Origin: Natrinema halophilum
GTDB lineage: Archaea; Halobacteriota; Halobacteria; Halobacteriales; Natrialbaceae
Length of the DNA: 64,000 bases
Reading direction: 5' to 3'
Assembly: GCF_013402815.2 (NCBI RefSeq)
Contig: NZ_CP058601.1
Span: 2,604,001 to 2,668,000, forward strand
Part shown: one piece after another, positions 54,671 to 63,981 of the stretch
Layout: each line of letters opens with the position of its first letter
Position numbering within the stretch: position 1 is the first letter of the stretch
The notes under the pieces: model-generated
The model's input: the letters and a program-made list of their open reading frames with translations, nothing else
What the model was told of the DNA's origin: nothing
Database searches by the model: none
Program-made: the position numbers and the translations under genes

Positions 54671-55675
54671 ATGGAGGTGAACTGCGAGGGCTGTGCCGGC
54701 TGTTGCATGGACTGGCGACCGCTGCTGGCGGATGCCTCGAAATCGACCGGCTCGTCGGACGGCGACGACGGCGGCAACGGCGTCGAACCCAATCCCGAGC
54801 GCCGGCACCGGCGTCGGCGCGAGCCGTCGGGCGGCGGGAACGGGCGGGTCCCGGGACGGGACCCGCTCGACGACGATCCGAACTTCGTCCCGCTGACTCG
54901 CGACGAAGTGCGGGCGTTCCTCGAGGCAGGGATAGCCGACGCGCTCACCCCGCGGTTCTGGGAGGCTCGCGACGAGAGCGAAGGCGTCGACGTAGACGGA
55001 CGCAGTATCGCAGCCGTCGCAGGTCGGCCGGCATTCTTCGTGGGCCTCCGGAAACCGCCGAAGCCGGTCGCCCCCTTCGACCGCGAGGAGCCGCGGTGGC
55101 TGCCGACCTGCGTTTTTCTCGACCCGACGACGTTGCAGTGTCGAATCCACGAGAGCGAACTCTTTCCCGACGAATGCAGCGCGTACCCCGAGTACAACCT
55201 CGCACTCGAGCAGCAAACCGAGTGTGAGCGCGTCGAGGATGCCGTCGGCGGAGATCGCTTGCTCGAGGCCAGTCACGACGAACCCGAGGGTCTGTTGCTC
55301 GGCTCGCAGGCGCTCGGGACGAAGGTGTTCGCCCATCCGCAACCGGGTGAGCTCGAGGGCGTCGTCGACCGGACCGCGGCGGGTACTCTCGGACGGCGGG
55401 ATCGCGCCGAACCGATCGCGGTCGCCGCCGCCTCGAGTCCCGGCACGCTCGCTATTTCCGAACACCACTACCAGCGGGCGAAAGCGCGGGTGCTGGACGA
55501 TGAAGACCCCGAAGCGGCGTCGGAAAACGGCAGCTCTTGGGTCGGGCCGGCGATACGCGACTGGCATCGGCGCTACCGAGACGCAGATGAGGTGGTGCCG
55601 TCGACGGACGTCGCCGATGCTGTAGAGACCGCACGCGGCGCATCCGAAACGCCGGGCTGGGACGATCCCGAGTGA
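54671..55675 (+). CDS. YkgJ-family cysteine-cluster protein
   Basis: A 334-residue protein starting MEVNCEGCAGCCMDWRPLLA. The CxxCxxCC cluster at the N-terminus, joined by the later LPTCVFLDPTTLQCRIHESE and FPDECSAYPEYNL, marks the YkgJ/Fe-S or zinc cluster family. A long hydrophilic insertion at residues 22-70 (Gly/Arg/Asp-rich) is unusual and could be a linker. The C-terminal half is helical. The last codons lie in a 30-bp unit repeated four times (55651-55770). Function unknown; probably metal binding. Confidence 0.8.
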   Translation: MEVNCEGCAGCCMDWRPLLADASKSTGSSDGDDGGNGVEPNPERRHRRRREPSGGGNGRVPGRDPLDDDPNFVPLTRDEVRAFLEAGIADALTPRFWEARDESEGVDVDGRSIAAVAGRPAFFVGLRKPPKPVAPFDREEPRWLPTCVFLDPTTLQCRIHESELFPDECSAYPEYNLALEQQTECERVEDAVGGDRLLEASHDEPEGLLLGSQALGTKVFAHPQPGELEGVVDRTAAGTLGRRDRAEPIAVAAASSPGTLAISEHHYQRAKARVLDDEDPEAASENGSSWVGPAIRDWHRRYRDADEVVPSTDVADAVETARGASETPGWDDPE

Positions 55676-55770
55676 CCACTGCCGGGCTGGGACGATCCCG
55701 AGTGACCACTGCCGGGCTGGGACGATCCCGAGTGACCACTGCCGGGCTGGGACGATCCCGAGTGACCACT
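55651..55770. repeat. Four exact copies of a 30-bp tandem repeat across the YkgJ stop codon
   Basis: The unit starts GCCGGGCTGGGACGATCC and ends CGAGTGACCACT; copies are 55651-55680, 55681-55710, 55711-55740 and 55741-55770 with no mismatch. The first copy encodes the last residues PGWDDPE and the TGA. Because the unit is a multiple of three, each later copy repeats the same in-frame TGA. Perfect identity means the expansion is recent or maintained. Confidence 0.9.
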
Positions 55771-55861
55771 CTGTGACCGGTGGAAACGGTAGCCCCGACC
55801 AGAGACGGTCCTGCCGCTCGAGGAGGTCCCAACGAGGGCGAAAATCCGAGTTGGAACGTCG

Positions 55862-56035
55862 CTACTCCGACTTTATTTGCTCGAACTGATCCAGAAGATC
55901 TTCTGCGGAGTCGCCCGAGTCGTACTCGACCTGGCCGTGATAGATCGTTCGTTCGTCGTCGAAATCCGCATCGACAGTTGAAGCCTGCTGTTCGCGACGC
56001 TCGTGTTCGTCCTCATCATAGGCACCCATTGACAT
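55862..56035 (-). CDS. DUF5786-family small acidic protein
   Basis: A 57-residue protein starting MSMGAYDEDEHERREQQAS and ending EDLLDQFEQIKSE. It is a conserved haloarchaeal protein (DUF5786) with the pattern SVDADFDDERTxYHGxVEYD and then SGDSAEDLLDQF. A TATA-like CATTAATAG on the minus strand is near 56071-56079. Intact; function unknown. Confidence 0.85.
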   Translation of the reverse strand: MSMGAYDEDEHERREQQASTVDADFDDERTIYHGQVEYDSGDSAEDLLDQFEQIKSE

Positions 56036-56216
56036 GGTAAGTGTAAACATGTAGTGTGGACTCGACTATTAATGTAACGGTCCGTCATACCAATCACTGG
56101 TGTGAACTGTTCGGATAGGGTTAAAATCGCGAACGTGATACGGCCGGTTGATCGACCAGAACCGATCAACAGCTACTAACGAACAGTATATGGGACCCCG
56201 TACCGTATAGAGGATT

Positions 56217-57224
56217 GTGGCACGGCCGCTACGCTTTCGATATTCGCCGCAGTCCTGGAGCGACGGGCGAGTGCAACACGATATCCTCCAATCGCTCCAA
56301 TCGAACATCGGCGCTCGCGCTGCCACGCCGTGGTTCAAGATCGGCGGCGACTGGCAAACCCACCGCTTCGAAATGGAAAACGGTGACGTCGCTCTGTTTG
56401 CACGCACCGACGACGAAGCCTACTGGATGGGGAACACGGAAACGCCCCCCTCGCTGTGGAAGACCGATAAGTTCGGCTGGCAGGACGTTCCCTACCACGT
56501 GGCTCGGTGGGCAACGCGGGAACTGACCGCGACGCTTCACGAGCAAGACCCCTGGCTCGCCGATTTCCCCCATCTCTCGTGGTTCTTCCTGCCGGTTTTC
56601 ATGTCCAAAGACGGCCGTCATTCGACGCGTGCATTCTTCCGCGAACACGCCGCCGGATTCCCCGACGCCGACTGGCGCCAGACGACCCGCTTCTTCGAGA
56701 AGTTCCTGAAAACCGGCGTCTTCGACGATTACCGACACGTCATGTCGGGCAAACTCGGGACGAGCGACCACGTCGATCCCGTCCGGATGAGCGCCGCGAT
56801 GGCCGAATTCATCGCCGCGAAGATCCTCACCGACGCGAGCTACGACGTGGTCCCGGAGATCGAGGTCACGACCGGACATTCGCTCGACTTCCGGGCCAAA
56901 AACGACGACACGAACGTCCTCGTCGAAGTCACGCGCCCGCAACCGCCCCAGAACCGCACCGCCTCCGGCCCCGTAGCCGCCGTCCGTGACACGGCCGAAA
57001 CCAAGACGAACGGCCAACTGGCCGCACACGGCGGCGGCGCCGTCCTGTTCGTCGACTGTTCGAGCTTTCGTGACGATGCCTGGGCCGCCGTCCGCGGCGA
57101 GCAACCCGACGTGCGCCACCGTCCAGCGGTCGTCTACCGCACCCGACCGAACGGCCGCGTCGAAGGCTACCGAAAGGGCGCGGTGCCCCTCGAGTTGGGC
57201 GACGCCCTCGAGGTAGTCGACTGA
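56217..57224 (+). CDS. DUF5784-family protein
   Basis: A 335-residue protein with a GTG start (MARPLRFRYSPQSWSDGRVQ). It has the haloarchaeal DUF5784 sequence features ALFARTDDEAYWMGNTETP, HLSWFFLPVFMSKDGRHSTR and the C-terminal nuclease-like stretch LTDASYDVVPEIEVTTGHSL, LDFRAKNDDTNVLVEVTRPQ. The GHxLDFRA and VEVTRPQPP pattern looks like a PD-(D/E)XK fold (D then E-x-T/K), but no activity is known. The GTG is preferred because the family begins at that point. A plus-strand terminator is not evident. Confidence 0.82.
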   Translation: MARPLRFRYSPQSWSDGRVQHDILQSLQSNIGARAATPWFKIGGDWQTHRFEMENGDVALFARTDDEAYWMGNTETPPSLWKTDKFGWQDVPYHVARWATRELTATLHEQDPWLADFPHLSWFFLPVFMSKDGRHSTRAFFREHAAGFPDADWRQTTRFFEKFLKTGVFDDYRHVMSGKLGTSDHVDPVRMSAAMAEFIAAKILTDASYDVVPEIEVTTGHSLDFRAKNDDTNVLVEVTRPQPPQNRTASGPVAAVRDTAETKTNGQLAAHGGGAVLFVDCSSFRDDAWAAVRGEQPDVRHRPAVVYRTRPNGRVEGYRKGAVPLELGDALEVVD

Positions 57225-57250
57225 CGGCACGCCAAACGCATTCCGTTCGA

Positions 57251-59056
57251 TTACGAATCGTCCGACTCGAGGCGCCGACGCAATACGTACCCGATACCGC
57301 CGAGACTCGTTACTGCCGCAGGAATCCCCATTCCGGGAGTCTCGTCATCGGCATCCGACGAACTCTCCCTCAAAGAATCGTCGGAGTCGTCCCCCGAATT
57401 CGGCGAGGAATCGGAGGCCCCGTCGTCGGCAGCCCCCGACGAATTGGTGTCGGAGCCCGCATCGCCACCGTCTGTGGCGTTCTCTTCGGCACCGGATTTC
57501 GAATCGCCGGATTCACCGCTGTCTCCCGAACCCGACGATTCGTCTCCCGTGTTCGAACCCGAGTCGCCTGATTCGCCATCGGTTCCGCTATCCGACGATT
57601 CGTCTCCCGATTTCGAGTCCGAGTTGCCGGATCCGGACTCACCACCATTTTCGCTCGAGCCACTGTCGACGTCCAGCGCGTACAGGTGCGTTTCGGTTCC
57701 ATTGAAGAGTGTCCCGTTCCGGGCTGTCAGTTCAGTAGTGGGACTGTCTGTGGCAACGAATTGCTCCGTCTTACCGGTCTGTATGTCCACCGCGTCTACG
57801 ATAAACCCGGATTTCGATTGTTTATAGCTCGACACAAAGAGCGTGTCGTCTACGACCGGCGCATTGACGGTTCGATTTTGTTGTCCTGAATGGAGCGTTG
57901 TGAAGATGTAACCGTCACGTGTGGTGCTCCATTCTTCCTCACCCGTGGACTCGTTGATCCCGTACACGGTGTCGTATTCCATCAGAAGGACAGTGCCGTC
58001 AGAGACCGTGACCAGACCCGGACGAATCCGACCGTACTGCCACTGTTCGTTGCCGGTTTGAAGATCCACCGCGTGCACCCTGCCCCGTTCCACCTCGCCA
58101 TCAGTCTCCGTCTCCTCTAAAAACGTGCTCTGCAAAAAGAGGGTCCCATCGGCAACTGTCAACGGGACAACGGAGTACCCCTGACTAACTGTCCATTCCT
58201 CTTCACCCGTTGTCGCATTCAGGGCATGCAGGGTACCCTCCCTCCCGAAGTAGATGGTGCCGTCATGGAAGAGGTAGAGAAAGTGGAACTCGTGAGGTGA
58301 CTCCCATACTTGCTCGCCCGTGGCCGCATCGATGGCGAGCAGTGAATCGTCTTCGTTTGTGTCGTAATTTTCGCCGATTTTTGTGACGAAGACCTTCCCA
58401 CCTGTACTCTGTGAACGAGAATCGTAATGGTAGGAGAAATCGTTGAAACTGTAGTTGGCCTCATCCATGGACCACCGCTCCTCGCCAGTCTCAGCATCGA
58501 ACGCGTACAGGTTCTGCGTGCTGTACGGAGGGGTTTCGGCGCAGACGACGTCGTCGATCACCTTCATTCTGGAAATTGGGCCATCAGTAGCAGCGGGGTC
58601 GAGTCGCCATACTTCGTCACCCGTACTCACATCCAGTGCGAGCAAGATGCCCCGTTCGTTTTCTTCGTGACTGGAAAAATCGGTCCTCACGAACACCGTA
58701 TCGTTCGCTACGGTCAAACTCCCGATCGGCTGATCCCCAAGGTCGTACCGCCACGCTTCGTCCCCGGTGTCAACTTCCAGTGCGATCACGAATTCGCCAT
58801 CCGAGGACCCCGTTTTCGATTGCGACGCAAAGACACATTCGTCACCGGCCGTAATATGGTGTGGTCCAGGCGACGGAAATTCTCGTTGCCAGCGTTTGGC
58901 AGGCGTCGCTGTCTCGCGTGAAGCAACCGACGTACCGCTACCGATGCCTGTCGCTGCCAGAATACCGACACCCGTCGTCCCCTGGAGGAACCGCCGGCGG
59001 TGTAACCCGCTCGCAATTGGCTGCTGGCCATCGGCGCCGCATCCGTTTTCTTGCAT
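57251..59056 (-). CDS. Tat-exported PQQ-repeat propeller with PGM-type C-terminal anchor, copy 1
   Basis: A 601-residue protein. The N-terminus from the ATG at 59056 has a Tat motif (HRRRFLQG at about residues 18-25). Eight or so PQQ-like blades follow, each with patterns such as LLALDVSTGDEVWRLDP and LYAFDAETGEERWSMD. A Ser/Gly/Asp linker of about 130 residues leads to the terminus TPGMGIPAAVTSLGGIGYVL and RRRLE: a PGM motif, one hydrophobic helix and Arg residues, similar to the PGF-CTERM of archaeosortase substrates but with Met for Phe. It could be a cell-surface binding protein; no enzyme motif or PQQ ligands are seen. A paralogue is at 60779-62323. Confidence 0.8.
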   Translation of the reverse strand: MQENGCGADGQQPIASGLHRRRFLQGTTGVGILAATGIGSGTSVASRETATPAKRWQREFPSPGPHHITAGDECVFASQSKTGSSDGEFVIALEVDTGDEAWRYDLGDQPIGSLTVANDTVFVRTDFSSHEENERGILLALDVSTGDEVWRLDPAATDGPISRMKVIDDVVCAETPPYSTQNLYAFDAETGEERWSMDEANYSFNDFSYHYDSRSQSTGGKVFVTKIGENYDTNEDDSLLAIDAATGEQVWESPHEFHFLYLFHDGTIYFGREGTLHALNATTGEEEWTVSQGYSVVPLTVADGTLFLQSTFLEETETDGEVERGRVHAVDLQTGNEQWQYGRIRPGLVTVSDGTVLLMEYDTVYGINESTGEEEWSTTRDGYIFTTLHSGQQNRTVNAPVVDDTLFVSSYKQSKSGFIVDAVDIQTGKTEQFVATDSPTTELTARNGTLFNGTETHLYALDVDSGSSENGGESGSGNSDSKSGDESSDSGTDGESGDSGSNTGDESSGSGDSGESGDSKSGAEENATDGGDAGSDTNSSGAADDGASDSSPNSGDDSDDSLRESSSDADDETPGMGIPAAVTSLGGIGYVLRRRLESDDS

Positions 59057-59652
59057 GCCGATACAGTTTGATTCATTCCAGATAATAATACGATCCATAA
59101 AATTCATACCGAACGTAACTGCCGGGTGGGATATGTCGTCTGACGATTGCACCTCGTACAATAATGTCAGAAGTCAACACACGGAACGTGTAATGCACCT
59201 TCGACGTTTCGGAAGCGTGATCCACGCCTGCGCTGCTGGCGAACTAACGTTCCGCACACGACCCGACTGTCGGTGATCCATCGAGTCGGAGAAATATGCG
59301 GAACGAAACCGAGAGAAAGGCTTCCACAAGGGATGCTATCGAACTCTGTCAACAACCGTTTCGCTGGAGCCAAATTTATTTCGCGTCTAATTCAGAAAGT
59401 ACCAACCCATATCGAGAGTGCCGACGAATTGCAGAGTTGTTTCGGTAGTACCTGACACGGCCGTTTGCGAAGTGACGGTCAGTGCGTGATGGAACTCGAG
59501 GGAACGGACGCGAGACTACTCGAGCGAGACTCGATTCCAAAACGGGACGACGTCGGAGACGGGTTTCCGACCGGGACGGCTCGACGGCGTCGAACTCTCG
59601 ACCGCTGAAACTGACTCGCACATATTTGTGAGTTGAGACCGTGACCCACACT
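59057..59652. other. intergenic region, nothing recognised
   Basis: About 600 bases between the divergent PQQ gene and the alcohol dehydrogenase. Frames are broken on both strands. AT-rich DNA at 59060-59110 carries the PQQ-gene promoter, and ACATATTTGTGAG at 59620-59632 is likely that of the dehydrogenase. No repeat found. Confidence 0.35.
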
Positions 59653-60714
59653 ATGCGCGCAGCAGTCCTCGAGGAGCATGCGGAACCGCTATCGATCGAA
59701 GACGTCGACGCACCCGATCCGGCGCCGACCGGCGCGGTCGTCGAGGTCGAAGCCTGCGGCGTCTGTCGGAGCGACTGGCACGGCTGGCAGGGCGACTGGG
59801 GGTGGCTCGGTATCGAGACCGAGCCCGGCCAGATTCTCGGCCACGAACCCGCGGGTCGAGTCGTTGCCGTCGGCGACGAAGTCGAAGGAATCGCCGAGGG
59901 AGACCACGTCGCGGTCCCGTTCAATCTCGGCGACGGGGTCTGCCCCCAGTGTCAGCGGGGCCACTCCAACACCTGTGAGAACGTGATGCCGCTCGGGTTC
60001 ATCGAACAGGCTCAGGGTGCGTTCGCCGAGCAGGTTCACGTCCCGGTCGCCGATCACAATCTCGTGAAACTCCCCGACGACGTCTCGTCGGTCGATATGG
60101 CCGGGCTCGGCTGTCGCTTCATGACGTCGTTCCACGCGCTGGCCCACCGCGCCGACGTCGGCGCGGGCGACTGGGTGGCGGTCCACGGCTGTGGCGGCGT
60201 CGGTCTCTCGGCGGTCCACATCGCCGACGCGCTGGGCGGCAACGTCGTCGCGGTCGACCTCAAAGACGAGAAACTCGAGAAGGCTCGCGAACTCGGGGCC
60301 GTCGAGACGGTCAACGCCGAGGACGTAGAGAACGTCCCACTCGAGGTGAAAGGGATCACCGACGGCGGGGCCGCCATCGCGATGGACGCCCTCGGAATCG
60401 AAACGACCAGCCAGAATTCCGTACAGAGCCTGGACACGCGCGGCCAGCACATCCAGGTCGGGCTTACGACCCAGGAAGAACAGGGCATGGTCCACCTGCC
60501 GACCGACGCGATGGTCATGGGTGAAATCGAGTTCATCGGCTCGCTCGGGATGCCGGTGACCCGCTACGACGAGATCTTCCGGATGGTCGCAACCGGGAAA
60601 CTAAAACCCGAGGCAGTCGTCTCCGAAACGATCGGACTCGAGGACGTCAACGACAAGCTCGAGGCGATGACCGACTTCGAGACGGTCGGCATTCCGGTCA
60701 TCGACGAGTTCTAG
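59653..60714 (+). CDS. Zinc-dependent alcohol dehydrogenase (MDR family)
   Basis: A 353-residue medium-chain dehydrogenase. The catalytic zinc site is CGVCRSDWHGW and GHEPAGRV; the structural-zinc loop CPQCQRGHSNTC has three Cys in the usual pattern, and the nucleotide-binding motif is GCGGVGLSAVHIA near residue 180. Asp after the beta2 strand (VAVDLKDEKL) favours NAD. It oxidises alcohols or reduces aldehydes; substrate unknown. I use the ATG at 59653, a GTG being 12 bases upstream. The two PQQ-repeat genes flank it on the other strand, with no evidence of a shared pathway. Confidence 0.92.
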   Translation: MRAAVLEEHAEPLSIEDVDAPDPAPTGAVVEVEACGVCRSDWHGWQGDWGWLGIETEPGQILGHEPAGRVVAVGDEVEGIAEGDHVAVPFNLGDGVCPQCQRGHSNTCENVMPLGFIEQAQGAFAEQVHVPVADHNLVKLPDDVSSVDMAGLGCRFMTSFHALAHRADVGAGDWVAVHGCGGVGLSAVHIADALGGNVVAVDLKDEKLEKARELGAVETVNAEDVENVPLEVKGITDGGAAIAMDALGIETTSQNSVQSLDTRGQHIQVGLTTQEEQGMVHLPTDAMVMGEIEFIGSLGMPVTRYDEIFRMVATGKLKPEAVVSETIGLEDVNDKLEAMTDFETVGIPVIDEF

Positions 60715-60778
60715 ATCGGCGGCAGGAATCGCAGGCAGTATCGTCGACGGACCGGGACGAGCGGCTTCTAGAAAACCC

Positions 60779-62323
60779 CTACTTTGTTTCGTCGTCGGGT
60801 TCGGAGCGTTCCAGACGCCGGCGCAACAGGTACCCGACACCGCCGAGACCGCTCACCGCGGCGGGGATCCCCATGCCGGGTATCTCGTCCCCGCCACCGT
60901 CGGATCCGGTTCCGCTTTCCTCGCTCGAGTTTGCAGCGGACTCGTTGCCGGAGTCATCGCTCGAGGGAGTTCCGGACTCGTCCTCGGAACCCCCACCCGA
61001 GCCGGCCGGGCCAGCATCGAGCGCGTACACGTTATCTTCACCCGCGACGAAAACGGTTCCGTCCGAACCTGTCACGGTGTAGTCTTTGCTACCGTCGCCG
61101 AAGTGCCAGCCCTTCTGACCGGTGGCAGCCTCGACCGCAGATATGTCCGCTTCGAAACCATCGTTCACGATAAAGAGATCGCCAAGCACCATCGCTGAAT
61201 CAACTTCGGAGTCGTACTCAGTAGTCCATGTTTCGTCGCCCGTGGCAACATCTACTACGCTCACCTTCGCCGTGCCAGCGTAATGCTCCAGAAAGAGCAT
61301 CCCGTCTGTCTCCGTATGGAGTTCAAATTTTGTCCCTTCTGGGTGATAGTCCCCTTCGGCTTCGAGTTCGTAGTGCCACTGCATTTCGCCCGTGGCCGCA
61401 TCGACGGCGGAGAGCCTGTGGTACGTAGCTATCTCTCGCTCTTCGTGCCGCGTTGGTGGGGCCTCGACGCCGAGATAGTTCTCGATAACGAGGGTCCCGT
61501 CGACCACCATTCGTGGGTTAACCTCGGAATCGATCACGTCGAACTGCCAGTCCGTCTGCCATTCAACCGTTCCTGTTTCCACGTCAAATGCGTACAGGGT
61601 GCCCTTACTCCACGTGTAAGCGGTGGTATTCTCGACTACTGGCGTCCGTATCCACTCGACATCGTCGTCGGCCTCAAAGCGCCACGCTTCCTCGCCCGTC
61701 GCAATGTCCAACGCGTACAGAACGCCCTTACTCGAGACGAAAACGATGTCGTCTGCTGCCCGCGGGTCCGATGTCGAGGAGATCTCGTCGGCGTCGAAAT
61801 GCCACTGTTCCTCCCCCGTGGCGACGTCCACCGCGTACAGGGTACTATCGAATTCGCACAATACCGTGTCATCTATCACCGCCAGCAAGGTCGCGACGTA
61901 ATCTCGGTCGAGGCGCCACTCTTCTTCCCCTGTCTCCGCATCCAACGCGACCAAGTCGGGTGAGTTATCGACGAGAAGAACTCCGTTGATGAGTTCCATT
62001 GTCGATACGCGACGCCCGCTGTCAGAAAATGTCCACTTTTCATCACCTGTGGCTGCATCCCGTGCATATACGGTAACGTCATCGACGCTTCCCACATAGA
62101 TGGTCCCGTCAGCTGCCATCAGATTCGGCACATATTCCATTGGGTAGTCCCAGCGCCATATCTCGTCACCGGCTCCGATTTCCGTCGCGTTTGCTCCGGT
62201 CACGCTCGCGGCACCGACGGTCGATGCGATACCGATACCGGCTATGCTCTGGAGAACGCGTCGTCGAGCGGAGGTTCGATCACTGACTGGTTCTCGATAC
62301 TCATCGCTATTTGTACTGTTCAC
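60779..62323 (-). CDS. Tat-exported PQQ-repeat propeller with PGM-type C-terminal anchor, copy 2
   Basis: A 514-residue paralogue of the protein at 57251-59056. I take the GTG at 62323 (MNSTNSDEYREPVSDRTSAR); a longer form from ATG 62410 has a Cys-rich start that looks wrong for an export signal. The Tat core is SARRRVLQSIAGIGIAS. Blades have patterns such as VYARDAATGDEKWTFSD and LYAVDVATGEEQWHFDADE. A short Gly/Ser/Glu linker is followed by IPGMGIPAAVSGLGGVGYLL and RRRLERSE, almost the same anchor as copy 1. Function unknown; the pair is likely a local duplication. Confidence 0.8.
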   Translation of the reverse strand: MNSTNSDEYREPVSDRTSARRRVLQSIAGIGIASTVGAASVTGANATEIGAGDEIWRWDYPMEYVPNLMAADGTIYVGSVDDVTVYARDAATGDEKWTFSDSGRRVSTMELINGVLLVDNSPDLVALDAETGEEEWRLDRDYVATLLAVIDDTVLCEFDSTLYAVDVATGEEQWHFDADEISSTSDPRAADDIVFVSSKGVLYALDIATGEEAWRFEADDDVEWIRTPVVENTTAYTWSKGTLYAFDVETGTVEWQTDWQFDVIDSEVNPRMVVDGTLVIENYLGVEAPPTRHEEREIATYHRLSAVDAATGEMQWHYELEAEGDYHPEGTKFELHTETDGMLFLEHYAGTAKVSVVDVATGDETWTTEYDSEVDSAMVLGDLFIVNDGFEADISAVEAATGQKGWHFGDGSKDYTVTGSDGTVFVAGEDNVYALDAGPAGSGGGSEDESGTPSSDDSGNESAANSSEESGTGSDGGGDEIPGMGIPAAVSGLGGVGYLLRRRLERSEPDDETK

Positions 62324-62680
62324 GTGTACTGGAACGTGACGGCAGGTTATCCATACGTTGCAGATAATACAATTGGTGAAATTACAATTATATCGGTGGA
62401 ATAGCCTCATCGATAGTTCAACCGGTGTGCGAACTCCGTAGTACTGTCAGCCGTGGGATTCGAGGCTGATACGACTGACAAATCGCAGTATCGAGCGGTG
62501 CGTGGCGGTAACTCGCCCGAAGGTACCGTCGAGGCCGTCGCCAGGTTAGTTACGTTCGAGAACAGCCGTTATTAACGGCGTAAGTTTCTGGGTGGCCGAT
62601 TTCGGGAACGCTATCGAAACGGTCGACACCACGTCGGCGGTTGTCCATCGAGATTTACAATCGAGCAGAAACGGGTAATC
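62324..62680. other. intergenic region, nothing recognised
   Basis: About 350 bases without a plausible gene. AT-rich DNA at 62350-62400 (TAATACAATTGGTGAAATTA) carries the promoter for the PQQ copy 2. No hairpin or repeat is visible. Confidence 0.35.
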
Positions 62681-62968
62681 TCAGAACGAGACGGCGTCGG
62701 GCGAGTACGGACTGCCGACCGGCGTCGGGTCGCGGTCGCTGTAGCCGACGCGGCCGACGGCCTTGTCGCTGACGGCAGAGTAGACGGCGAAGCGGGCGTC
62801 TTCAGGATTTTCGAAGGTTTCGGACTCGAGGCGAGCGAGTACGTCACCGACCGTTTCGCTACCGTTCGGGAGTTCGAGGGTTCGATCGCCGTATTCGTCG
62901 ATCAGTTCCTCGGTTGTCGCGGGATACTCGTGGTCGTCGATGACCTCGCCGGTGCCATTGAGCAGCAT
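62681..62968 (-). CDS. DUF5789-family small protein
   Basis: A 95-residue protein starting MLLNGTGEVIDDHEYPATTE and ending YSPDAVSF. It matches the haloarchaeal DUF5789 family: EYGDRTLELPNGSETVGDVL, ETFENPEDARFAVYSAVSDK, then AVGRVGYSDRDP. A TATA-like TTTATAATTA on the minus strand near 62992-63001 lies about 27 bases from the ATG. Intact; function unknown. Confidence 0.88.
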   Translation of the reverse strand: MLLNGTGEVIDDHEYPATTEELIDEYGDRTLELPNGSETVGDVLARLESETFENPEDARFAVYSAVSDKAVGRVGYSDRDPTPVGSPYSPDAVSF

Positions 62969-63204
62969 TACACCCTATCTTCTGTGAACGATAATTATAA
63001 ACATTGTCCATCTATGTTTCCTAGTAGCACCCCAGACCTAATATACCTAATATTACCCTAGAGAAGTCGAGGACGGAAGCGGCGAAGTCGGGTACGAAAC
63101 CGGACGTCGTGGAGAAGCGACGGTATCGTGATGTCGACCGGAAAACGGGGGCAAGAAGCAAAACCGGAGAAACGCATTTAGGAGCCGCAGCGTTGGGATA
63201 CGGT

Positions 63205-63981
63205 ATGCCATTTGCGGACCTACACGTCCACACGACCCGTTCGGACGGGAGCCTCGAACTCGAGGCGATTCCCGAGGCCGCTCACCGCGGCGGCGTCGAA
63301 ATCGTCGCGGTGACGGACCACGATCGGGCACAGCCGTTCGACGAGCCGGTCGTCGAGCGCGACGGCGTAACGCTCATCCACGGGATCGAACTTCGAGTCG
63401 AGACGAACGGGGGACAACGGATCGATTTACTGGGGTACGGACTCGAACCGAGCGCCGACCTCGAAGCCATTCTCGATGACATCCAGACGAACCGTATCGA
63501 GCGCGGACGGGCGATCGTCGACTGCGTGGAATCGCGACTCGAACTCGATCTCGGCGTCACGGTCGCCAGCGGGTTCGGGCGACCACACATCGCGCGGGCG
63601 ATCGACGCACATCCCGATACGGAGAACGGGTATCAGGACGCGTTCGATCACCTCATCGGCTCCGACTGTCCGTGTTACGTGCCGCGGGACGTCCCGTCGT
63701 TCGAACGGGGTCGCGCGGCGCTGACCGAGTCGAGTCGGCTCGTCTCGCTAGCTCACCCGCTGCGGTATCGCGATCCGGAACGTGCGCTCGAACTCGCAGC
63801 CGACCTCGACGCCGTCGAGTTGCAGTACCCGTACGGCAGGGACGTCGACACTTCCCCCGTCGAGCGGACGATCGAGCGCTACGACTTGCTCACGACCGGG
63901 GGTAGTGATGCTCACGACGAGCACCTCGGCGTCGATGGACTCTCTCGACGGACGTACGAACGGCTCGGACTCCCGACGTGA
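63205..63981 (+). CDS. PHP-domain phosphoesterase
   Basis: A 258-residue protein with PHP metal ligands: DLHVHTTRSDG at residues 5-15, VTDHDRAQ near 40, GIELRVE near 65, an HP pair in SLAHPLRYRD near 185 and a GGSDAHD motif near 238. PHP proteins of this size cleave phosphate monoesters or act on nucleotides (the TrpH/YciV type). It starts MPFADLHVHTTRSD at 63205, with CATTTAGG at 63175-63182 as the likely TATA box. It ends 19 bases before the window edge and appears complete. Confidence 0.9.
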   Translation: MPFADLHVHTTRSDGSLELEAIPEAAHRGGVEIVAVTDHDRAQPFDEPVVERDGVTLIHGIELRVETNGGQRIDLLGYGLEPSADLEAILDDIQTNRIERGRAIVDCVESRLELDLGVTVASGFGRPHIARAIDAHPDTENGYQDAFDHLIGSDCPCYVPRDVPSFERGRAALTESSRLVSLAHPLRYRDPERALELAADLDAVELQYPYGRDVDTSPVERTIERYDLLTTGGSDAHDEHLGVDGLSRRTYERLGLPT

